DNA of 64,000 nt. It comes from Lysobacteraceae bacterium. GTDB lineage: Bacteria; Pseudomonadota; Gammaproteobacteria; Xanthomonadales; Xanthomonadaceae. The translations under genes and the position numbers were made by a program. Location: assembly GCA_004297225.1 (NCBI GenBank), contig SCUI01000010.1, forward strand, positions 496,001-560,000, given 5' to 3'. Below are positions 37,522-46,347 of the stretch, one piece after another. The notes beneath the pieces are model-generated. The model ran no database searches and was not told the origin of the DNA. It was given only the letters and a program-made list of their open reading frames with translations. Positions within the stretch are counted from its first letter, which is position 1; each line of letters starts with the position of its first letter.

Positions 37522-38223
37522 ATGCACCGCAAGCTCGCCACCGCAACCCTGCTCGCCGCACTGGTCGCCGCCAGCGGCGCAGCCACCGCGCAGGATTTCG
37601 TCTTCGGCTGGAACCCGCGCACCGGCGATGTCTGGGTCGACCAGACCCTGGGCGACATGAACGCCTATGGTTACCGCTACCGCGAGTCCTTCATCGACGA
37701 GCTCGTGCGCTATTACGGCGCGCCCCGCGACTACGTCAGCGGCCTGCTGGTGAACGACCGCTGGGCGCCGGGTGACGTCTACTACGCCTGCGCGATCGGC
37801 CAGCTGATCGGGCGTTCCTGTCGTTACGTCGCAGAGGAATGGGAGCGGGACCACGGCCAGGGCTGGGGCGCGCTCGCGCAGCGGCTGGGGATCAAGCCCG
37901 GTTCCGAGGAATTCCATCGCCTCAAGCGCGGCTTCGTGCCGACCTATGACCACTGGGCGCGGCCGCTGCCGATGGACGACGCGCTGCGCCAGGCGTTCCC
38001 GGATCGCGCGCGGCCGGGCAACCGACCCGATTTTACCGGCAACGGGCGCGGCAACCGCGAGGCTGCACCGGGCAATTCCGGCAAGGCACGCGGCGCCAAG
38101 CCCGGCAACGCCGGCAAGGGCCAGGGCACCGACAAGGGCAACAAAGGCCAGGGCAACGACAAGGGCAACAAGGGCCAGGGCAAGGGCAACAACAAGGGCA
38201 ACAACAAGGGCAAGGGCAACTAA
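37522..38223 (+). CDS. exported protein with Gly-Lys-Asn-rich repeat tail
   Basis: 233 residues. The signal peptide is cleaved near Ala-Thr-Ala/Gln at 24. A folded part (about 25-165) contains DFVFGWNPRTGDVWVD and two Cys (in YYACAIG and GRSCRY). The last 65 residues are low complexity, made of Lys-Gly-Asn and Lys-Gly-Gln units encoded by imperfect 6- to 9-base DNA repeats (about 38085-38220). GGAGAAT precedes the ATG. The basic tail may bind nucleic acid or polysaccharide, which is speculative. Function unknown. Confidence 0.72.
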   Translation: MHRKLATATLLAALVAASGAATAQDFVFGWNPRTGDVWVDQTLGDMNAYGYRYRESFIDELVRYYGAPRDYVSGLLVNDRWAPGDVYYACAIGQLIGRSCRYVAEEWERDHGQGWGALAQRLGIKPGSEEFHRLKRGFVPTYDHWARPLPMDDALRQAFPDRARPGNRPDFTGNGRGNREAAPGNSGKARGAKPGNAGKGQGTDKGNKGQGNDKGNKGQGKGNNKGNNKGKGN

Positions 38224-38232
38224 AATGGGCGG

Positions 38233-38739
38233 ATGGCCACGCCGTCCGCCAGTTCCAATGCCTTCCGCATCGTCGGGTTCGAGCCACGCTGGCGCGAGGA
38301 TTTCGCGCGCCTGAACCTGGAATGGCTGCGCCGCTGGTTCGTGGTCGAGCCTTTCGACGAGGAAGTGCTGGGTAACCCCGAGCGGCACATCCTCGCCGAC
38401 GGGGGGCGAATCCTGTTCGCGCTCCACGGCGAGCGGGACCGAATGCGCGCGGTCGGGACGGTGGCGTTGCGACATGACGGCGACGGCGTCTACGAACTGA
38501 CCAAGATGGCGGTCGAGCCGGGCCTGCGCGGCGGCGGCATCGGCCGCGCGCTGTTGCTCGCGGCGATCGAGCTGTACCAGCAGTTGCAGGGTCGCGAGCT
38601 GTACCTGGAATCCAGCAGCGTGCTCGAGCCCGCGTTGCGCCTCTACGAAAGCGCCGGCTTCGTCCACCACCCCGCGCCGCGCCCCGGTTCGCACTACGAC
38701 CGCGCCGACGTGCACATGGTCTGGGAGCCGCCGCGATGA
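38233..38739 (+). CDS. GNAT-family N-acetyltransferase
   Basis: 168 residues. The acetyl-CoA site appears as KMAVEPGLRGGGIGRALLL, the canonical Q/R-x-x-G-x-G/A pattern, followed by LYLESSSVLEPALRLYESAGF. Substrate unknown. It starts 10 bases after the repeat-tail gene and its stop overlaps dusA by 4 bp. Confidence 0.88.
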   Translation: MATPSASSNAFRIVGFEPRWREDFARLNLEWLRRWFVVEPFDEEVLGNPERHILADGGRILFALHGERDRMRAVGTVALRHDGDGVYELTKMAVEPGLRGGGIGRALLLAAIELYQQLQGRELYLESSSVLEPALRLYESAGFVHHPAPRPGSHYDRADVHMVWEPPR

Positions 38740-39746
38740 ACGTGTCCGCGCCGATCCCGCCTGGTGCGATGCGCCTGTCGGTCGCCCCGATGATGGACTG
38801 GACCGACACCTATTGCCGCGTGTTCCATCGCGTGATCGCGCCGCACGCACGGCTGTACACCGAGATGGTCCACGCCAACGCGGTGATCCACGGCGAGCGC
38901 GCGAAGTTGCTGGCGCTGGATCCGGTTGAACACCCGGTGGCATTGCAGCTGGGCGGCAGCGAGCCGGAGTTGCTGGCGCAGGCCGCGGGCATCGGTGCTG
39001 CGCGCGGTTTCGACGAGGTCAACCTCAACTGCGGCTGTCCCTCCGACAGGGTGCAGGCGGGCCGTTTCGGCGCCTGCCTGATGCGCGAGCCGGCGCTGGT
39101 CGCCGATGCCGTGGCCGCGATGATCCAGGCCGTGCCGACGGTGCCGGTGACGGTGAAGTGCCGCCTCGGCGTCGATGACGACCATGATTTCGGTCGTTTC
39201 CTGGCCTTCGTCGACGCGATCGCCGCCGCGGGTTGCCGCAGCGTCGTCGTGCACGCGCGCAACGCCTGGCTCAAGGGCCTGTCGCCGAAGGAGAACCGCA
39301 CGGTGCCGCCGCTGCGCTACGACTGGGCCTACCGGCTGAAGTCCGAGCGGCCGCACCTGCAGGTGGTGGTCAACGGCGGCATCGCCACGCTGGAAGAGGC
39401 GGGTGCGCACCTGGGCCACGTTGACGGTGCGATGCTCGGCCGCGCGGCCTACCACGATCCCTACCTGCTGCACCGGCTCGACGTGGCCTGGTTCGGCGGC
39501 ACGCTGCGCACCCGTGCCGGGTTGCTCCAGGCGTTCCGGCCGTGGGTGGAACGCTGGCTCGAGGCCGGCGTGCCGCTGAAGCACGTCACCCGCCACGTGC
39601 TCGGCCTGTTCAACGGCGAACGCGGCGGCCGCGCCTGGCGCCAGGTGCTGAGCGAGGGTGCGCACCGCCCTGGTGCCGACTGGTCGCTGGTCGAGCGTGC
39701 GCTGGCGGCGACCGACGGCGCCGCGCCCGACAGCGCCGCCGCCTGA
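38736..39746 (+). CDS. dusA: tRNA-dihydrouridine(20/20a) synthase DusA
   Basis: 336 residues. FMN-dependent reduction of uridine 20 and 20a in tRNA. Signature features are SVAPMMDWTD, NLNCGCPSDRVQ with catalytic Cys101, VVHARNAWLKGLSPKENR and VNGGI for flavin binding. The DusA-type RNA loop KGLSPKENR distinguishes it from DusB and DusC. Overlaps the GNAT gene by 4 bp. Confidence 0.95.
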   Translation: MNVSAPIPPGAMRLSVAPMMDWTDTYCRVFHRVIAPHARLYTEMVHANAVIHGERAKLLALDPVEHPVALQLGGSEPELLAQAAGIGAARGFDEVNLNCGCPSDRVQAGRFGACLMREPALVADAVAAMIQAVPTVPVTVKCRLGVDDDHDFGRFLAFVDAIAAAGCRSVVVHARNAWLKGLSPKENRTVPPLRYDWAYRLKSERPHLQVVVNGGIATLEEAGAHLGHVDGAMLGRAAYHDPYLLHRLDVAWFGGTLRTRAGLLQAFRPWVERWLEAGVPLKHVTRHVLGLFNGERGGRAWRQVLSEGAHRPGADWSLVERALAATDGAAPDSAAA

Positions 39747-39757
39747 GGCACGCCCGC

Positions 39758-40723
39758 ATGCTCACCCGCGACGCCGCCGCGTTCCTCGCCCACGCACGCA
39801 CGCTGGCGCCGGATTTCGGGCCGGCCACCGCCGGCGCCGCCTTCCTCGTCGCGCCGGAAGGTTTTGCCCGCGCGCAGCAGTCGGCAAGCGACAACCGTTA
39901 CATGGCTGGCGAGGACGCCTTCGATGCCGAACGCGCGCATGCCCAGCACCGCGGACTGCAGCGCGCGCTGGCGACGGTGCTGCCGACGGTCTGCTTCCCG
40001 GGCGATCCCGAAACGCCCGATGCGGTGTTCCCCAACAACGTGTTCGCCACCGGCAACGGCCGCTATCTCGTCGGGCGCATGCGCCACCCGGTGCGCCAGC
40101 GCGAAGCCGCGCGCGCGGACATCCGCGGCTTCCTCGGCGGGCTGCTCGGCCTGGAGGCGGTGGACCTGTCGACCCAGCCGCATCCCTGCGAGCTGACCGG
40201 CGCACTGGTCGTGGACCGCGCCCGCGGCCTGGGTTTCTGCGGCCTGTCCGAACGCTGCGATGCCGACGGTGCGCGGCTGATGCACGAGGCGCTGGGGCTG
40301 CGCGCGACCTTGCTGTTCGACCTGGCGCCGGGCGAATACCACGCCAACGTCGTGCTGGCGGTGCTGGCCGGTCGCGCCGCGCTGGCGTGCCCGGGAGGCT
40401 TCGCCGACCCGGCGGTGGTCGAGGCCATCGTCGCCCTGTACCACCCGCACGGGATCGTGCTGTCGCCGGCCGAGCACGCCGCGTTCGCCGGCAACGCCAT
40501 TGCGCTGCCCGCCGACACCGTGTGGATGAGCGCGGGCGCCGAGGCCGCGCTCGAGCCCGCGACCCGGGAGGCGCTGGCCGCGGCTGGACTGCAGCTGCGG
40601 AGCGTGCCGCTGGATGCGATCGAGGCCGCCGGCGGCTCGCTGCGGTGTTGCGTCGCCGAGGTGTTCGCCGGGCCGCCTTCTGAACCGGGCCGCTCCGCGC
40701 TCGGCCGCAAACGGGAAAGTTAA
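39758..40723 (+). CDS. arginine deiminase-related (amidinotransferase-fold) hydrolase
   Basis: 321 residues. It shows guanidino-group-modifying enzyme features: DAVFPNNVFAT near 88-98, a central His in LAPGEYHANVV, and a C-terminal Cys in SLRCCVAEVF as probable nucleophile. These fit the CtlX/ArgZ/DDAH-type fold acting on arginine, citrulline or dimethylarginine; the true substrate is unclear. It starts 11 bases after dusA. An arginase gene lies at 46928, so arginine breakdown by two routes is possible. Confidence 0.8.
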   Translation: MLTRDAAAFLAHARTLAPDFGPATAGAAFLVAPEGFARAQQSASDNRYMAGEDAFDAERAHAQHRGLQRALATVLPTVCFPGDPETPDAVFPNNVFATGNGRYLVGRMRHPVRQREAARADIRGFLGGLLGLEAVDLSTQPHPCELTGALVVDRARGLGFCGLSERCDADGARLMHEALGLRATLLFDLAPGEYHANVVLAVLAGRAALACPGGFADPAVVEAIVALYHPHGIVLSPAEHAAFAGNAIALPADTVWMSAGAEAALEPATREALAAAGLQLRSVPLDAIEAAGGSLRCCVAEVFAGPPSEPGRSALGRKRES

Positions 40724-40798
40724 GGACGTATTCACCGCCTGGTTTCGACAATCGCTGCTACTTCCCGATAGGATCGATGCCCCCCACGGGGCCTGGCC

Positions 40799-41221
40799 AT
40801 GCTGCAACCGCGACGCCGACTGCCATTGCTGCTGATCCTGCTCGCCGGAGCCAGCGTGGTCGTGCCCGCGACGGCCCAGCAGCGCGAACGCGGCCGGCAC
40901 GCCCCGCCGACGGCCGAGTTGCGGGAGGACGGGGAGGATCGGGCACCGATGCGGATGCCCCAGTCCAGCCCGCGCGCCGAGCGGCCGTTCCAGGAGCCGC
41001 GCCGCGATCGCAACCGCGGCCAGGATGCGCTGTCCGACAGCATCCGCCGGATCGAGCGCAACACCCGCGGCCAGGTGCTCAGCGCCGAGCGCGTCCCCTA
41101 CGATGGCCGCAGCGTCAACCGGATCAAGGTGGTCGACGACCGCGGCCGCGTCCGGATCTACATGGACGACCCGCAGGACGGCGACCGGCCGGCCATGCCT
41201 ACACGCGGCGACGACGACTGA
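40799..41221 (+). CDS. exported PepSY-like small protein upstream of phoP
   Basis: 140 residues. A signal peptide (cleavage near Ala-Thr-Ala/Gln at 26) is followed by a disordered charged region. The C-terminal segment is SIRRIERNTRGQVLSAERV then VNRIKVVDDRGRVRIYMD, matching the repeat of PepSY-like domains. Such genes commonly sit directly before phoP-type two-component operons in this family, so a role in sensing or modulating PhoQ is plausible but inferred. The gap to phoP is 70 bases. A weak promoter candidate (TTCGAC, 17 bases, GATAGG) lies at 40744-40772. Confidence 0.75.
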   Translation: MLQPRRRLPLLLILLAGASVVVPATAQQRERGRHAPPTAELREDGEDRAPMRMPQSSPRAERPFQEPRRDRNRGQDALSDSIRRIERNTRGQVLSAERVPYDGRSVNRIKVVDDRGRVRIYMDDPQDGDRPAMPTRGDDD

Positions 41222-41291
41222 ATAGGCAGTCTGTACACTTCAGTACCGCCCCCCACGGCCGATGACGGCCGCCGGATCACTGGAGCAACGC

Positions 41292-41975
41292 ATGCGTATC
41301 CTGCTCGTCGAAGACGAAGCACCCTTGCGCGAAACCCTGGCCGCGCGCCTGAAGCGCGAGGGTTTCGCGGTGGACGCCGCCCAGGACGGCGAGGAAGGCC
41401 TGTACATGGGCCGCGAGGTCCCGTTCGACCTCGGCATCATCGACCTGGGCCTGCCGAAGATGTCCGGCATGGAGCTGGTCAAGGCCCTGCGCGAGGAAGG
41501 CAAGCAGTTCCCCGTGCTGATCCTGACTGCGCGCTCCAGCTGGCAGGACAAGGTCGAGGGCCTGAAGCAGGGCGCCGACGATTACCTGGTCAAGCCCTTC
41601 CACGTCGAGGAACTGCTGGCGCGGATCAACGCGCTGGTGCGCCGCGCCGCGGGCTGGAGCAAGCCGACGCTGGATTGCGGACCGGTGGTGCTCGACCTTG
41701 CCGCGCAGACGGTCACCGTCAACGGCAGCAACGTCGACCTGACCAGCTACGAGTACAAGGTGCTCGAGTACCTGATGATGCACGCCGGCGAGCTGGTGTC
41801 GAAGGCCGACCTCACCGAGCACATCTACCAGCAGGACTTCGACCGCGACTCCAACGTGCTCGAGGTGTTCATCGGCCGCCTGCGCAAGAAGCTGGACCCG
41901 GATGGAACGCTGAAGCCGATCGAGACCGTCCGCGGTCGCGGTTACCGCTTCGCCATTCCGCGCAACGGCGAATGA
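41292..41975 (+). CDS. phoP: PhoP-type response regulator (OmpR family)
   Basis: 227 residues. The receiver domain has acidic residues 8-9, phospho-acceptor Asp51 in GIIDLGLPKMSG and the conserved Lys in LVKPF. The C-terminal winged helix (about 130-222) has SYEYKVLEYLM and FIGRLRKKL. The phoQ-like kinase follows. PhoP/PhoQ in xanthomonads controls responses to low magnesium, antimicrobial peptides and virulence; that role is from family knowledge. Confidence 0.93.
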   Translation: MRILLVEDEAPLRETLAARLKREGFAVDAAQDGEEGLYMGREVPFDLGIIDLGLPKMSGMELVKALREEGKQFPVLILTARSSWQDKVEGLKQGADDYLVKPFHVEELLARINALVRRAAGWSKPTLDCGPVVLDLAAQTVTVNGSNVDLTSYEYKVLEYLMMHAGELVSKADLTEHIYQQDFDRDSNVLEVFIGRLRKKLDPDGTLKPIETVRGRGYRFAIPRNGE

Positions 41976-42000
41976 CAGGCAGGAGCCGCGCCCAGGAGGC

Positions 42001-43428
42001 ATGATGCCGCCTGTGCCCGCCGCCCAGGAAACGCTCGCGCGCTGGCGCCCGCGCTCGCTGCAGACGCGGCAGCTGTGGGCCGCCAGCCTCGGCCTGGTCG
42101 CGTTCCTCGCGCTGACCGGCTATGCGCTCGACCGCGCCTTCTTCGACGTCGCCAGCCAGGGCCAGCGCGAGCGGCTGGCGTCCTACGCGTTGTACTACGC
42201 GGCCGAAACCGAGTTCGCGCGCGACGGCAGCCTGATCCCGCCGGACGTGCCGCCGGACGGCCGTTTCGACCGCCCCGGCGGCGGCCTCTACGCGATCATC
42301 GAATTCCCCGATGGGCGCTGGTCGTCGCTGTCGGCGCAGGGCCCGGTGCTGCCGGAAGCGGACATGCTCGCCGGCAGCGAAGAGCGCAATGACGGCCCGC
42401 TGCCGATGACCCGCAGCGACGGTACCCGCGGCGAGGTCTACCGCTACGGATTGGGCCTGGTCGACGCCACCCGCGGCGACGCCACGGAATTCCCGTACAC
42501 GATCTGGGTGATGGAGGACGCCGGCACGCTGCCGCGGCAGGTGTCGCGCTTCCGCCGCGCGCTGTGGGGCAACCTCGGCATCGCCGCGGCGGTGCTGCTG
42601 TTCCTGCAGGCGCTGGTGTTGCGCTGGAGCCTGTTGCCGTTGCGCCGTGTGATCGGCGAGCTGCACCGCGTGCAGCGCGGGCAGCTGGCGCGGATGAGCG
42701 GCCACCATCCGCGCGAGCTCGAGCCGCTGACCGAGAGCATCAACGCGCTGGTGGAAAGCGAGCGCGAGAACCTCGAGCGCCAGCGCAATACCCTGGCCGA
42801 CCTCGCGCACAGCCTGAAGACGCCGCTGGCAGTGTTGCGCACGCGGCTGGAGAACCCCGCGACCGAAGCCGAACTGCGCGAGGAAATGGACGTGCAACTG
42901 CGGCGCATGAACGACCTGGTCGGCTACCAGCTCACCCGCGCCGCCGCGGCCGGGCACAAGCTGTTCGCCGCGCCGGTGGCGATCGAGCCGCACGCCGAAC
43001 AGATCGTGCGCGGGCTGGAGAAGATCTACGCGGGCAAGGGCACGGTCTGCGAATTCGACATCGAGCCCGACGCGCGCTTCCACGGCGAACCGGGCGACCT
43101 GCAGGAACTGCTCGGCAACCTGCTCGAGAACGCGTTCAAGTGGGCCGGTTCACGGGTGCTGCTGACGGTGCGCAGCGGCGGCGAGGGCGCGGGCCGGCGC
43201 CCCGGCCTGGTACTGGCGGTCGACGACGACGGCCCCGGCATCCCGCCGGAGAAGGTGGCGCTGGTGCTGCAGCGTGGCGTGCGCGGCGACGAACGCGTAC
43301 ATGGCCACGGCATCGGCCTGGCGATCGTGCAGGACATCGTGCGCAGCTACCGCGGCGAACTGGAGGTCGGCAAGTCGCCGGAACTGGGTGGTGCGCGATT
43401 CGAGGTCAGGTTCCCGCCGGGCTTGTGA
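42001..43428 (+). CDS. phoQ: PhoQ-type sensor histidine kinase
   Basis: 475 residues. Two membrane helices (about 24-44 and 195-215) flank a periplasmic sensor domain. HisKA has phospho-His270 in LADLAHSLKTPLA, a PhoQ-like H box. The ATP domain has LLGNLLENAFKWA, VDDDGPGIPP and HGHGIGLAIVQDI. AGGAGG lies directly before two tandem ATGs (42001, 42004); the second has the better spacing. Its last 23 bases overlap the convergent peptidase gene. Confidence 0.92.
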   Translation: MMPPVPAAQETLARWRPRSLQTRQLWAASLGLVAFLALTGYALDRAFFDVASQGQRERLASYALYYAAETEFARDGSLIPPDVPPDGRFDRPGGGLYAIIEFPDGRWSSLSAQGPVLPEADMLAGSEERNDGPLPMTRSDGTRGEVYRYGLGLVDATRGDATEFPYTIWVMEDAGTLPRQVSRFRRALWGNLGIAAAVLLFLQALVLRWSLLPLRRVIGELHRVQRGQLARMSGHHPRELEPLTESINALVESERENLERQRNTLADLAHSLKTPLAVLRTRLENPATEAELREEMDVQLRRMNDLVGYQLTRAAAAGHKLFAAPVAIEPHAEQIVRGLEKIYAGKGTVCEFDIEPDARFHGEPGDLQELLGNLLENAFKWAGSRVLLTVRSGGEGAGRRPGLVLAVDDDGPGIPPEKVALVLQRGVRGDERVHGHGIGLAIVQDIVRSYRGELEVGKSPELGGARFEVRFPPGL

Positions 43429-44155
43429 AAAAACGCGCCAGGTGGGCGGCGACCTTGGGCATCGACTGCCGCAGCTCCGACGGTTTGCTGAAGTGGTATT
43501 CGCTGCAGACCGCGAAGAATTCCTCCGGCGCCTCGGCCGCGTACGGGTCGATTCGCGTGTCTGCGCCACGCTCCACCTTCGCCGCGAACGCGTCGTAAGC
43601 CTGCTGGAAGTCGCGCGCCCACTCGCGTTGCCAGGCGCGCGGCAGCGGCGGGGTGCCGTCGAGCACGCCGTCGAGCGCGTCGAGCTTGTGCGCCATCTCG
43701 TGCACCGCCACGCAGAACCCGGCATGCGGATCGGCGATGTCCGCCTGCACGTCGGCCCAGGAAAGGATCAGTGGCCCGGCTTCCCAGCTTTCGCCGATCA
43801 GCTCCTCGTCCCACTCGTGCAGCACGCCGGCCGCATCCACGTGGCTGCGGCGCGCGCGGAACGCGTCCGGGTAGACCAGCAACTGGGTCCAGCCGTGCAG
43901 GCCCTCCGCGCCGAAGCGCAGCAGCGGCAGGCAGCACAGCGCGGCCAGCTGCAGGCGTTGCGCATCGCCCAGCGCCAGTTCGCCGATCGGGGTGATGGTC
44001 TTCTCGTGCAGGAAACGCGCCGCCAGGCGCGCGAGCGCGGCGTCGCCTTCGTCGTCGAGGTCGCGCAGCCACGGCAGGCTGGCGCGGGTGTCGCGCCAGG
44101 CTTGCGGATCGATGGGTTCGGGAGCGCGGCGCAGCCGCCGGATCAGCCCGAGCAC
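43406..44155 (-). CDS. mtfA: MtfA-like zinc peptidase (M90 family)
   Basis: 249 residues. The zinc motif HEMAH is at 152-156, followed by the downstream Glu region AEAPEEFFAVCSEYHF, matching the MtfA/M90 family. In E. coli MtfA is an aminopeptidase that binds the Mlc repressor. No membrane segment or signal is seen. The gene is convergent with phoQ. Confidence 0.88.
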   Translation of the reverse strand: MLGLIRRLRRAPEPIDPQAWRDTRASLPWLRDLDDEGDAALARLAARFLHEKTITPIGELALGDAQRLQLAALCCLPLLRFGAEGLHGWTQLLVYPDAFRARRSHVDAAGVLHEWDEELIGESWEAGPLILSWADVQADIADPHAGFCVAVHEMAHKLDALDGVLDGTPPLPRAWQREWARDFQQAYDAFAAKVERGADTRIDPYAAEAPEEFFAVCSEYHFSKPSELRQSMPKVAAHLARFFTSPAGT

Positions 44156-44167
44156 GCGCGGCTCACG

Positions 44168-44491
44168 TCAGCGGAACATGCCCGGCAGGAAGCTGTGCCA
44201 GCGCGGCCCGTGCCCGGCATCGACGTCGCCGCCGCGGACCGGCACGATCGGCTTGATCCGGGTGGCGGGGGCCCGCTTCGCCGGCTTGGTCGCGCTGGTG
44301 TCGGTTGCTTCGCGCGCGGTCGCCGGGGTCGTCGCCTCGGTGGTATTGCAGTCGCCGCCGCCCTCGCCATTGGGCCCGTGCATGGCCACGTCGCGGGTGG
44401 TCGCCGAGGCGACCGACGCAACGCCGAGTGCCAGCATCAGCAGGCACAGCAACAGCATGGCGGGATGGATCGGCTTGCGCTTGGCGGTCAT
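44168..44491 (-). CDS. small membrane-anchored or exported protein, 107 aa
   Basis: A hydrophobic segment at 12-29 (signal peptide or anchor, with Ala-Ser-Ala just after it) is followed by Thr/Ala-rich low-complexity sequence and a His/Pro/Gly tail (DAGHGPRWHSFLPGMFR). One Cys at about 48. No family recognised. It ends 12 bases before the MtfA-like gene on the same strand, so they may be one unit. Confidence 0.55.
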   Translation of the reverse strand: MTAKRKPIHPAMLLLCLLMLALGVASVASATTRDVAMHGPNGEGGGDCNTTEATTPATAREATDTSATKPAKRAPATRIKPIVPVRGGDVDAGHGPRWHSFLPGMFR

Positions 44492-44617
44492 GGCGGCGTT
44501 CCCGTGGAGGACGCGCTGGGGCGACAGCGCACTATAACTTGGATGCGCGGGGCCTGCCGGGCGTTGCGTGCTGCGACGCAGCAGACAGTCAGGCGACCAT
44601 CCGGCAGACTTGCGGGC

Positions 44618-45601
44618 ATGGATGAACGCGACCTCGTGGCCCGCCTGTCCGCCGGGCCGGCCAGCGGCGCGGAACTGGCGCGCGCGGCCGGCCTGACCCG
44701 TGCCGCCGTGTGGAAGCAGGTGGAGGCCTTGCGTGCCGCCGGACTGCCGGTGGAGGCCGTTCCAGGGCGTGGCTACGCCCTCGCGCGCGTCCCGGACCTG
44801 CTCGAGGCCGCGGCCATCCGCGCCGCGCTGCCGTCCGCCTGCCTCGGGCAGCTGGCGTCCCTGGAAGTGGCCTGGACCCTGGATTCGACCAATTCCGAAC
44901 TGCTGCGGCGTCCCGCACCCGAGGACGGCACCGCCGTGCTGCTCGCCGAGCGCCAGACCGGCGGCCGCGGCCGCCGCGGGCGCAATTGGGCATCACCGCT
45001 GGCGGCCAACCTGTACCTGTCGGTGTCGCGCCGCTTTTCCGGCGGACTGGCGCGGCTTCCGGGCCTGGCGCTGGTGGCCGGGGTGGCGACGGCCGAGGCG
45101 CTGCACGCGCTGGGCGCGACCGCTGTCGGCCTGAAGTGGCCCAACGACCTGGTGGTCGCCGAGGGCGAGGGGCTGCGCAAGCTGGGCGGACTGCTGGTGG
45201 AGGGTGGCGGTGAAGCCGGCGGCCCGGCACGCGCGGTGATCGGGCTCGGACTCGATGTCGCCATGCCGGAGGCCACCGCGAAACAGATCGACCAGCCGTG
45301 GACCGACCTCGCGACGCTGATGGGCACGGCGGTGCCTAGCCGCAACCTGCTGGTGGCGGCGGTGCTCGCGCACTGGCTGCCGGCGCTGGCGCAGTTCGAC
45401 GAGCAGGGACTCGAGCCGTTCCTCGCCCGCCATGCCGCGTTCGATGTCCTCGCTGGCCGCCCTGTGCGAATCGATCGCGAAGGTGGGGCCCGCGACGGCG
45501 TGGCGCTCGGCCTCGCGGCCGATGGCGCGTTGCGCGTGCGCGTGGACGGCGTCGAGCAGCAGGTGCACGCCGGCGAAGTCAGCGTGAGGCCGCGCGGATG
45601 A
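44618..45601 (+). CDS. birA: bifunctional biotin-protein ligase/biotin operon repressor BirA
   Basis: 327 residues. An N-terminal winged helix (about 1-60, with LARAAGLTRAAVWKQVEALR) indicates repressor function. The ligase domain has the biotinyl-AMP loop GGRGRRGRNW, KWPNDL and a C-terminal SH3-like cap. It attaches biotin to acetyl-CoA carboxylase and probably represses biotin synthesis genes, none of which are in the window. A TATAAC -10-like box lies at 44533. It overlaps coaX by 4 bp. Confidence 0.94.
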   Translation: MDERDLVARLSAGPASGAELARAAGLTRAAVWKQVEALRAAGLPVEAVPGRGYALARVPDLLEAAAIRAALPSACLGQLASLEVAWTLDSTNSELLRRPAPEDGTAVLLAERQTGGRGRRGRNWASPLAANLYLSVSRRFSGGLARLPGLALVAGVATAEALHALGATAVGLKWPNDLVVAEGEGLRKLGGLLVEGGGEAGGPARAVIGLGLDVAMPEATAKQIDQPWTDLATLMGTAVPSRNLLVAAVLAHWLPALAQFDEQGLEPFLARHAAFDVLAGRPVRIDREGGARDGVALGLAADGALRVRVDGVEQQVHAGEVSVRPRG

Positions 45602-46338
45602 CGGAATGGCTGTTCGACCTCGGCAACAGCCGACTGAAGTTCGCGCCGGTGACGGGCGGGCGGGTGGGCGAAATGCAGGCCTGCGCGCACGACGGATCGC
45701 GTTTCGAGCCAGGCCTGGCCGCAAGGTTGCCGGCGCGCTTCGAGGCGGCGTGGATCGGCAGCGTCGCCGCGCCGACGGTGCGACTCGCCTTGCTCCATGC
45801 CTTGTCGCGGCGCTGCCGGCGCATCCACCTGGCACGCACGCAAGCGGCCTTCGCCGGCGTGCGCATCGCCTATGCCGAGCCACGGCGCCTGGGCGTGGAC
45901 CGGTTCCTGGCGCTGCTTGCGGCCCGCGCGCGTGGTGAGCGCGCGACGCTGGTGGTCGGCGTGGGCACCGCGCTGACCGTCGACCTGCTGGATGCACGGG
46001 GGTTGCACCGGGGCGGCCGCATCGCGCCGTCGCCAGCGCTGATGCGCGAAGCGCTGCATGCGCGCGCACCGCATTTGCCGGCGACCGGCGGTTCCTGGAC
46101 CACGTTTGCTGGCGACACCGACGACGCCCTTGCTTCCGGCTGCGACGGCGCCGCGCTGGGCCTGGTCGAGTCGAGCCTGGACGCCGCCGCTCACCTGCTG
46201 GGCGAGGCTCCGGAAGTGCTGCTGCATGGTGGCGGCGCCCCGTCGCTGTCGCCGCGCCTGCCGCAGGCCACGCACGCGCCCGGGCTGGTGCTCGAGGGCC
46301 TGCTGCAATGGCGCCGCGTCGCGGCGGCAGGCCTTTAG
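45598..46338 (+). CDS. coaX: type III pantothenate kinase
   Basis: 246 residues. First step of CoA synthesis, ATP-dependent phosphorylation of pantothenate. The phosphate-binding motif FDLGNSRLKF is at 6-15. The central GVDRFLALLAA and VVGVGTALTVDLLD match CoaX. The birA-coaX pairing is a common gammaproteobacterial arrangement. Overlaps birA by 4 bp. Confidence 0.93.
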   Translation: MTEWLFDLGNSRLKFAPVTGGRVGEMQACAHDGSRFEPGLAARLPARFEAAWIGSVAAPTVRLALLHALSRRCRRIHLARTQAAFAGVRIAYAEPRRLGVDRFLALLAARARGERATLVVGVGTALTVDLLDARGLHRGGRIAPSPALMREALHARAPHLPATGGSWTTFAGDTDDALASGCDGAALGLVESSLDAAAHLLGEAPEVLLHGGGAPSLSPRLPQATHAPGLVLEGLLQWRRVAAAGL

Positions 46339-46347
46339 AATCCCCGC

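Noticed and set aside
38085-38223. Regular short DNA repeats resembling a CRISPR or VNTR array
   Set aside because: The units are 6-9 bases, in frame, without spacers, and encode the Lys-Gly-Asn tail. No cas gene is present anywhere in the window.
40724-41291. PhoP-box direct repeats upstream of phoP
   Set aside because: I looked for GTTTA-type direct repeats and saw none convincing; a single GGTTTC is not enough.
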